Positions 57,601-64,000 of a stretch of 64,000 nt of DNA are shown here, in pieces. This stretch comes from Watersipora subatra. Taxonomy: Eukaryota; Bryozoa; Gymnolaemata; Cheilostomatida; Watersiporidae. Positions within the stretch are counted from its first letter, which is position 1. Every line of letters starts with the position of its first letter. The stretch spans positions 19,209,877 through 19,273,876 of the forward strand of contig NC_088710.1 of the NCBI RefSeq assembly GCF_963576615.1. The letters run 5' to 3'. The notes under the pieces were generated by a model that saw only the letters and a list, made by a program, of their open reading frames with translations, was not told where the DNA came from and made no database searches. The position numbers and the translations under genes were made by a program.

Positions 57601-60194
57601 TAGAATTGTATTGACACCGTGCATCTTACCAGAAAAAACTGAATTTAGTCTTTACTGTCACCATAGAGGAATTGACTTTATTTTCTATTTTCAATAAGCA
57701 AAGCGACTCGAGTCAGAATACACCAATGTTTCCCTTTATTATTACTGCAATGACGAAATATCCATCGTGATCAGTGACATCTAAAGTAACCCAATCTGTT
57801 ACTCGGTGTTCACCAAAGCAAAAATGTCAGTGCAGTCACATTTTTACAAGATCTCAATATCACTGCATACATTTTATAGGTGGTTAATATGTACTACGCG
57901 ATAATATATAATAGCTCTATGGTTTGCCTGCGTTCTGACAATAAGCTTATTTATAAGCTTCATAACTGCTCACGAACATCGTTCATTCTACCAAAAAACC
58001 TTTTAAACGATCTGCCTTTGTTGCTATACAAAAACACTGATCGCAGATTGCAGTGTTAACAGGTCTACTCAAAGCTACCACAATAAATTTAGGAAGTTAG
58101 GTTAACATCGTGCCAAAAACGAACCAGTTACATAGTTTTTCTTTCACTCGTGAAACAAGATAAAATTGTGGTTTTCCACATTTTTTAATTTCCAGTTTAG
58201 TATGAATGAAAGAGATATTGTAAACAGCAACTTAAACGTATTTCAGCTGGTGAAATCCTTCCACACTGGACCAAAGATATTTTTGGCTACCACATTTCCA
58301 TATTAAATAATGGGTGACTGCGTTTTGGTCAAACTATAAAACGGCAGCGTTTATCTTTTGCAGCCAGTTTCACTAAGCTACAAAAATATTGAATATTTTA
58401 TTTGGTTTTCATATGCATCGATTCTTGTGCAGAATTTTTTGCTGATTCTAAAAAACTTTAAATTGACGTTATATGACAGAAACTCTGCTTTTACAGCAAA
58501 AATACCAAGTGTATGCCAGCAAAAAAATGGTAGGCATGGCTTAATTCCACCTGAGAAAGCAATGAAATGTTTAGTGAAATAGTTGATATTTGCTATACAA
58601 ACAGTCAATGGATTGAGCTAATGTGTGTAGCTAAATGAGCGATTGAGGGATATTGATATTTTGATATTGGTCATAGGTCAATTTTTTGTAAGAATTGATT
58701 TTGGTTATATGGGAGAATTGATTCAAGTCATCGAAGTTAAGATAGTTAAAGAATTGAGAATTGAATTGTGATGTTTTTGCAATGAATTGTAAATTGAGTC
58801 AATTCTTACACGGCATATGATGCAAAGGAATTGGGATTTGAATTGTTAATTTTTTGATAAAAGTTGATGACTTGAGTCATTTTTTAAAACCATATGAAAA
58901 TTTCTGCACAATCAACAAAATGTTGTGGAATAGGGAACACAAGAAGCATTTGTTTAGTACTACTCGCAGACGTAATTTAGAATTATCTTCTGTCGCTGTT
59001 TTGTGTAAAATTCAATCGGCACGGTAATTAGACACACTATTAATGTGACTACAATAAAACATTCTCATCATGTACCAAATGTATCAATTATAATTTAACG
59101 TCATTAAAATGATTATATACCTATAAGATATATATAGATGATAACTAGAAGATATACATATATCTCACTCCACGGTTTTCAGAGATGATTACCACTCATG
59201 CACTTATCCTTTCTCAATGAGCCCATGCGACATGTACCCTAATTGTGTAGCCCTTACGCATAGGAAATACAAAAACCATCCTTTGTATTGTATACGTATA
59301 GACGGACGCATTGCTTGTCTTCTGCATTACGAATGCTGCTGTCTATGGATAGCAACCATGCTTTAAACTTTTTATTCCTTAGTTTAAGTTATTGAAACTT
59401 TTTATTCAAGGGGCTTTGCTCCTTGAAAAGCCTATTTCAAAAGTGATAAGCAATAAATTTCTCATTTGACTTGCTGAGATATGCCTACCGCATTGTTATA
59501 TGACGTGTCTGCATCATTTTATCTGCATCTCCTAGGTTTTTTTTTCAACAATTCTGCTGTAGTAGCCGACCAATGTTTGTAACTCTTACGCAGAATTCAT
59601 CACTTCCCATAACCTAATGCTGCTGAAATTGCTACAAAAAGTAGCAGGCATGGGACTAGTATAATTAAGATAGCGTTGTTGGTTATCAATCACTGATCAT
59701 TTTTAACGATTTTTTGTAACATTGATCCCAAGCCACATCTACACCCTGTAGATGTGGCATCCCTACTACATCTGACAGCTTACATTTCACATATTTTAGA
59801 CACAACTGGTCTGCGAGACACCATAACAGTGCTAAAGATGCAGCAGAAATACCTAACTGTATTACAGCGTTATATCAGATTAGTTTATGGCGGAGACATG
59901 AAAAGATATGGAAGAATGTTGCTCAGGGTACCTGGCTTACGAACAATTGCAGTAAGCATTGATGAAGTCTTTGAACAGTTTATAGTAGCCGACAGGTTAA
60001 CAATCAGCCAAATGATAGACTCGGCTCTCTTAGATAATGTCGACACGCAAGAGGCTCTTGACCAAATGGTTATAACTTCAGTACCAGACATACAGATCGA
60101 TGAGGCAGGCATCATTACAGGTGCTGAAGTGGAAACTGTTACCAACGCTGACATAGTTACAGAGCATGTTGTTGATCATGTGTCTATAGGCTAA
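51622..60194 (+). CDS. Divergent nuclear receptor, six exons, 590 codons
   Basis: Exons: 51622-52324, 52491-52709, 52851-53030, 55614-55698, 57064-57254, 59800-60194; all GT/AG with matching phases. Residues 1-234 are a low-complexity Ser/Thr/Asp-rich A/B region. The DNA-binding domain (about 239-305) has both C4 fingers: [21 protein letters not shown]-box [30 protein letters not shown], then [10 protein letters not shown]. The ligand-binding domain (about 345-535) shows [43 protein letters not shown] and [12 protein letters not shown]. The LAYRS helix end and the DBD resemble NR4A; the GVRxDRxxGG linker recalls NR3/NR6. An acidic ~45-residue tail follows. I cannot place it in a subfamily with confidence. 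Presumed ligand-regulated or constitutive transcription factor. Confidence 0.88.
53374..53545 (+). repeat. Solo copy of the TTAA-element terminus
   Basis: After TTAA (53370-53373) it reads AGGTTGACTTGCAACAAAAT, ACATTACAGTTATTTG, GTCTTACTCTGTTG and GTGATTACAAGCTCTTAAAA, matching 9683-9823 at most positions. No inverted partner lies nearby. It shows that the terminus is mobile or dispersed on its own. Confidence 0.75.
53905..54030. repeat. Dispersed repeat X, copy 2
   Basis: ACTGGTTCTCAGAAACCAG, GGACCTTGCAGAAAGC and CCCAAAAAATGTGAAAAC correspond in order to 9231-9370, at lower identity. Confidence 0.5.
55315..55425. repeat. 17-bp-unit array, copy 2
   Basis: GAGGTGGTGTTCAATTA-type units begin at 55315, about 55332, 55364, 55381, 55398 and 55415 (17-bp steps, one unit degenerate). 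The array ends GAGTTTTACGGTAT, the same end as copy 1 at 838-945. Confidence 0.7.
55699..57063. other. Nuclear receptor intron 4
   Basis: No exon was recognised. The segment around 56337-56480 (GGCCTCAACTTATGATC and a GAGC-rich part) resembles parts of pogo-like elements, but no TIR pair was found. Confidence 0.5.
57255..59799. other. Nuclear receptor intron 5
   Basis: AT-rich. A GAATTGA-rich irregular repeat lies at 58680-58870. No exon or named element was recognised. Confidence 0.5.
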
Positions 60195-60357
60195 AGTGAC
60201 TCCATTTTGTTTATTTTCAATTATCTCTCCTACTCTCATGTTCAAAATATGAACAATTGTAGATATTCTTTTGAAGGCTTGCCCTATATTCTAATTATTT
60301 GTAGTCAATTATTATTCATTCATGATTTCTAAATATACACCAGCGGAGTTAGCAGTA

Positions 60358-60363
60358 TTTATT
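60358..60363 (-). terminator. RPS19 poly(A) signal AATAAA
   Basis: AATAAA on the minus strand, 27 nt beyond the RPS19 stop. A short 3' UTR is usual for ribosomal protein mRNAs. The convergent nuclear receptor stop is 164 nt further on. Confidence 0.7.
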
Positions 60364-60389
60364 GTGGAACATTGTACATAGCACTACAT

Positions 60390-63300
60390 TCAATGAGACA
60401 TCTGGGCAGCAATTCTGTCAAGATCTCTGCGTCCAGTACTGCTGAGTCGTCTGCCACCATCTTCATGCTGCTCAACCATCTTCAAACCTTCAAGTTGCTG
60501 TAAAATCTTGCGGGCAACATTACCGCTGCCACGGCAGTACAATGATGGTCTCGTGCCTCTGTTTTTTGAGCCTACAATGAAATATTCAGTTGATGAATCC
60601 AAACGTAAAAACATCTGGAAGTACGAGTAAAGGTGATGTGTCAGTAAAGATCTAGATCATTAGATGACTGCCATAAGACTGAACGGCAGCGGAATTAGCA
60701 GCAAAATATAAAGCTGAGTACTGCAGATTATTTCTTATAGGATGCAGTTTTAAACAATAAAAAGGCTTACAAAGAGTTGGAGGCTTGCCACTGGTTGGAG
60801 GTTACGAATGTGCCCCATGAAAATATTCAATGTAGTTACGTTTTAAAACCGTCCGACTATACCAAGCAATACAAACAATTGTGAACTAGTACCCAGTGCA
60901 CAGGGGATAAATATGCTTTGCTTGTGGTGGAGAAAGACAGCATCAGTGCTTCACTCAGTTTCATGGTGTACCAATGTTTTCATATGTCAATGCAATATTT
61001 CCTATATAGAGTAGCTAAATACAAATTGATCTGTTCCCAGATCAGATTATAAAAACAGGCTATTATGATTGGAAAAACTTGTTTCTAATTGTCGTAATTC
61101 AGTAACTAAACTCGAAGTATCCAAAGCATCATAAACCCGCAAAACAAACACCTATTTATCGATTAAGATTTTCACTGAAATGTACCATGTACAGTACTGT
61201 ATAGAGTTCTCACTTTAGAAACAGACGGTGGCCCTTGTAGTGACTACAGCCGCTATGTGTGAGAGAGACTTGACAGCAATGTGTTCGGTACACTACACTT
61301 TGTGTGACACTGCATAACAACACAAACTTTGAATTTAACTTGAAATGAATTTAGCTCACTAAACACACACTTGAAGCTAAGTTTTCATCTTTTGCTAAGT
61401 TAAATTAAATGCATTTAAATTAAATGTTTATGTTACGTAACATCACAAGTCTAGAATGCCGAACAAGTCACTATCAAATCTCTGACACCGCCGTTAGCCA
61501 CCACATCTGCCTCGAAGGTGAGAGCTCCATACAGTACTATATACAGTAATGTTACATTTTATTACAGATCATAACCATTAAATGGGTCATTGTTTCGCTT
61601 TGTGAGTTTGGATACTGAATTATAACAATTACAAACACGTTGTTCCATTGTAATATCCTGTTGTTAGATGGTTTTCTCATGATATCAAATCGAATTAAAT
61701 GGTATTAAGTTATTTCAGATGAGAAATATCACAGTAAGATATGAGCACATTGGCATACGAGCTCAGGCCCAGAACGCAATAAGCTCGTATGCCGAGGTAT
61801 GACAGTATATGCAAAGTAGTTTCCGGCATACTACATCATAAATTTTTGAAACATTGCAATCACATAAGTGAGAATAAAAAATTGGGTGAACTGTAAAAGT
61901 CAAACAAACATATACTGCAAAATGCATAATCTATTAGTTTGAACTAGTGTCAGTTATGCAGCCTATCTTTCTCACATTTCTGAACCCACATATTACAAAG
62001 TATACAGTTTTCTGCGTGTGACACTAAGGTTAAGTTAGGATCCAATATTATAATTAAGTAGTATTGTAATTTATCGGTACTTTATTTCAGAAATTACCTC
62101 CTCACATGTGGAGACAAATATTTGCTCGTGATTTTACTTCAATAACGAAAATTTTATGCATACAAGTGGTGGCAAGTCGGAGTTTGATTAACCTTCATTC
62201 AAATGAAACATGAAGGTCCAAATCGCTATAAGTTGTGTTTGGATATTATTTCTAAGCAGATAAAAAGCTATATAGTATCTTTTCAAGTTTAACCATTAGA
62301 TTCTTCAAGAAGAAAACTTTGCAACAGCAAAATTACAGATATTACACTTTGTGCAAATACTTGCTAAAAATATCCGCAATGATATTCACTGTATATCAAT
62401 GGTCTGGTTCTTCGGAGCATGGAAATTCACAGAGCATAAAGAACTTTTCAAATGGTCCTTTCCAAACAACATTTATACTTGAACAGAAAAAAAAAGAATC
62501 TAGAAATGGGTATGTTCAATCTTCTGTTTATGTAAACTTCTATCAGGGCCACTCATGAGCTTGCCATCATATACAATTTAACATTTAATTCTACAACTAA
62601 TAATTAATGATAAACTCAAATAAAATTATCTGCAAAAGAGAACATTTGCCGAAATCTTTAATTGATATGAATTAACAGCGAAGCAGATTGGATTACTATA
62701 AAGATGTTTCTCTCTTTTGGTTTCAGCATTGTAATTTATAATCACAACAGAAATTTAAAAGATTCATCTACCTCAGGGCCTTCTCTGACTGAATGAGAAA
62801 CTGAGTTCAACCATTTTTAAATATTCAAAAGGAATGTACGGTGTCTTTGTATTTATATAATCTGTCATAACTAAAGTTTTAGCAAAAATCATTTCGCAGA
62901 GTATATAGAATTTTTACAGCAGTTGCTTTATCAATGTGGTCACCGTGATGATGCAACTACGGCTAATTATATAGAGATATGTAAAAATTTTGTGTACCTC
63001 CATAAATTTTTGTGAATCCGCCAACACCGCATGGTGCTCTCATATATAGGTGACGAGCGATAGAGGCTGCTCGAACGTAGAACCAATCAGGATCATTTGG
63101 TGCCATCTGTTTGAAGTGAGCCAACTTGATAATATCGCTGTTGTTCATTGGCTTCATTTTACCAGACCTAACATGAGAAGATTATTGCATTGTAAATACA
63201 GCCATATTGCAGAGCAATACCGGGATTCAATTGTTACAATCTATCTTCTACCCAGAGAGCATTACAGCAACATGATAGATCATAATTGTTAAAACTATAT

Positions 63301-63480
63301 ATAGCATACCATGCACTCATGAGAGTATAGTATCAAAATTCTAATAGATGTTCACAATAGTCTGCATGCTTACATACAACTAGACTAAAACTGCACATCA
63401 CCAGAAATAACTTACTTCTTAAAGAATGCCGCTAGGGCCACAACAAATTTCTGTTGGTCGACGTCCTTCACACCAGGCAT
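60390..63480 (-). CDS. RPS19: 40S ribosomal protein S19, three coding exons
   Basis: Coding exons: 63480-63416, 63167-62998, 60571-60390, with GT/AG borders and phases 2 and 1, giving 138 codons (human 145). It reads MPGVKDVDQQKFVVALAAFF, then LAHFKQMAPNDPDWFYVRAA, SIARHLYMRAPCGVGGFTKI and, in the last exon, SGNVARKILQQLEGLKMVEQ and GRRDLDRIAAQ. These are the conserved eS19 blocks. The protein sits on the 40S head and is needed for 18S rRNA maturation. The ATG exon is preceded by a TTTTAG acceptor, so a non-coding first exon lies upstream. Intron 2 (2.4 kb) contains no recognised gene. Confidence 0.97.
60572..62997. other. RPS19 intron 2
   Basis: No exon was recognised. A possible ~80 bp palindromic MITE at 61731-61812 is listed separately. 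Ribosomal protein introns often host snoRNAs, but I could not identify C/D or H/ACA boxes with confidence. Confidence 0.5.
61731..61812. repeat. Short inverted repeat with GGCATACGAGCT arms
   Basis: GGCATACGAGCTCAG pairs with an inverted AAGCTCGTATGCC; the outer parts (CAGTAAGATATG; CATACCTC/CTGT) pair weakly. It could be a tiny Tc1/mariner-type MITE. Low confidence. Confidence 0.4.
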
Positions 63481-63779
63481 CCTAAAACGGGTGAAGCAAA
63501 AGCTAAATTTTACAACATTCAAATAACTCTAAATGACTCTACGACATTAACATTTCCATTCAGCTATTGTAGGCATTCTGGATCTAATATATAGTGTTGG
63601 GCATGCTTTGTCTACATACATACACATTATACAGTCTAGCTTAATACATGCGTTGAAAAAAATTCGTGAATATAACCAAAATCTAGCGCATGCTAAATAT
63701 GCTATTCTTCTTTGCTTAGAGCCATTATGATATCCATAAAATTAACATATAAGCTATGTCTTAAAAATAATGCATGTAC

Positions 63780-63807
63780 CTGATATTCAATGGCGAACCG
63801 GAAAGAG
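63780..63807 (-). promoter_or_regulatory. RPS19 non-coding first exon with 5'TOP-like start
   Basis: On the minus strand, CTCTTTCCGG begins at 63807. The exon ends CAG before donor GTACAT (63779 downwards), and the next acceptor is directly before the RPS19 ATG. A C followed by a short pyrimidine run at the cap site is the terminal oligopyrimidine signature that couples ribosomal protein translation to growth signalling. The exact start is inferred from the motif, not observed. A CCAAT-type box is present upstream (ATTGG near 63865 on the plus strand). Confidence 0.65.
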
Positions 63808-64000
63808 CGGATATCGACAATTCTCTCAATTAACGAGACCAAGCAAAATGTTACGACGCTCATGATTGGGTAATAGGGTTGGTTGCTCGGCTCGACACCA
63901 ACTACTCGTGTCTAATGAGTTCAGTGCACTTCTCTTGAGTTGAGGTATAGGAAGGTTGGAAAATGGGAACTTGAAAATTTAATCGTGGGTATTGGTTCCA
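63808..64000 (-). promoter_or_regulatory. Likely RPS19 promoter region
   Basis: Upstream of the inferred TOP start. It contains CCAAT-complement ATTGG and no TATA box. Nothing else was identified up to the window edge. Confidence 0.4.

Noticed and set aside
58358-58608. Overlapping open frames of about 75 codons in nuclear receptor intron 5
   Set aside because: There is no recognisable motif and the splice phases of exons 5 and 6 already fit without it.

Overview
This window looks like nuclear DNA of an invertebrate animal. It is AT-rich. The single-copy genes have many introns with GT/AG borders, and transposon debris is dense. The conserved genes are animal genes: LENG1-like, TYW4/LCMT2, a nuclear receptor and ribosomal protein S19. 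The repeat styles suggest a marine lophotrochozoan, but I cannot name the species from sequence alone.

Four host genes can be read. (1) 3510-5023, minus: the first two coding exons of a LENG1-like splicing-associated protein; the remainder was not found. (2) 18687-32071, plus: a complete six-exon TYW4/LCMT2 (tRNA-Phe wybutosine synthesis), 671 codons. Its intron 2 holds a 2.9 kb foldback transposon and its intron 3 a 1.5 kb minisatellite. (3) 51622-60194, plus: a complete six-exon divergent nuclear receptor, 590 codons. (4) 60390-63807, minus: RPS19 with three coding exons and a tiny non-coding first exon that starts with a 5'TOP-like tract. Genes 3 and 4 converge, with about 200 bases between their stop codons.

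The rest is mostly mobile DNA at several nesting depths. 4.7-9.4 kb: small inverted-repeat elements, including two whose ends carry GGCGACA motifs about every 21 bp, and a Mutator-type MITE with a 9-bp target duplication. 9.5-17.9 kb: a candidate composite element bounded by TTAA and ~140 bp inverted repeats. It carries a broken transposase-like gene on one strand and a P2X7-intracellular-domain-like gene on the other. A TTAA MITE and an intact piggyBac (12699-16061) have inserted into it. 20.5-23.4 kb: an 8-bp-TSD foldback element whose two arms serve as empty-site controls for two smaller insertions. 26.7-29.5 kb: a pogo-like MITE, a tRNA-derived SINE and a 33-bp minisatellite. 32.4-35.3 kb: a hAT element with perfect TSD whose transposase has two nonsense codons. 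35.6-47.1 kb: decayed remnants (zinc-knuckle ORF, an SDSC/QNRN transposase family, a TRIM-like pseudogene, a TTAA element, a DUF659-type hAT, an internally deleted hAT). 47.3-51.2 kb: a candidate Mutator-like element that split an older repeat.

The strongest candidate for something new is the 8 kb TTAA element with its P2X7-like passenger gene. Next are the transposon ends built from helically spaced motif arrays. All gene models come from reading frames, splice-site phase and recalled family motifs; no search was run.
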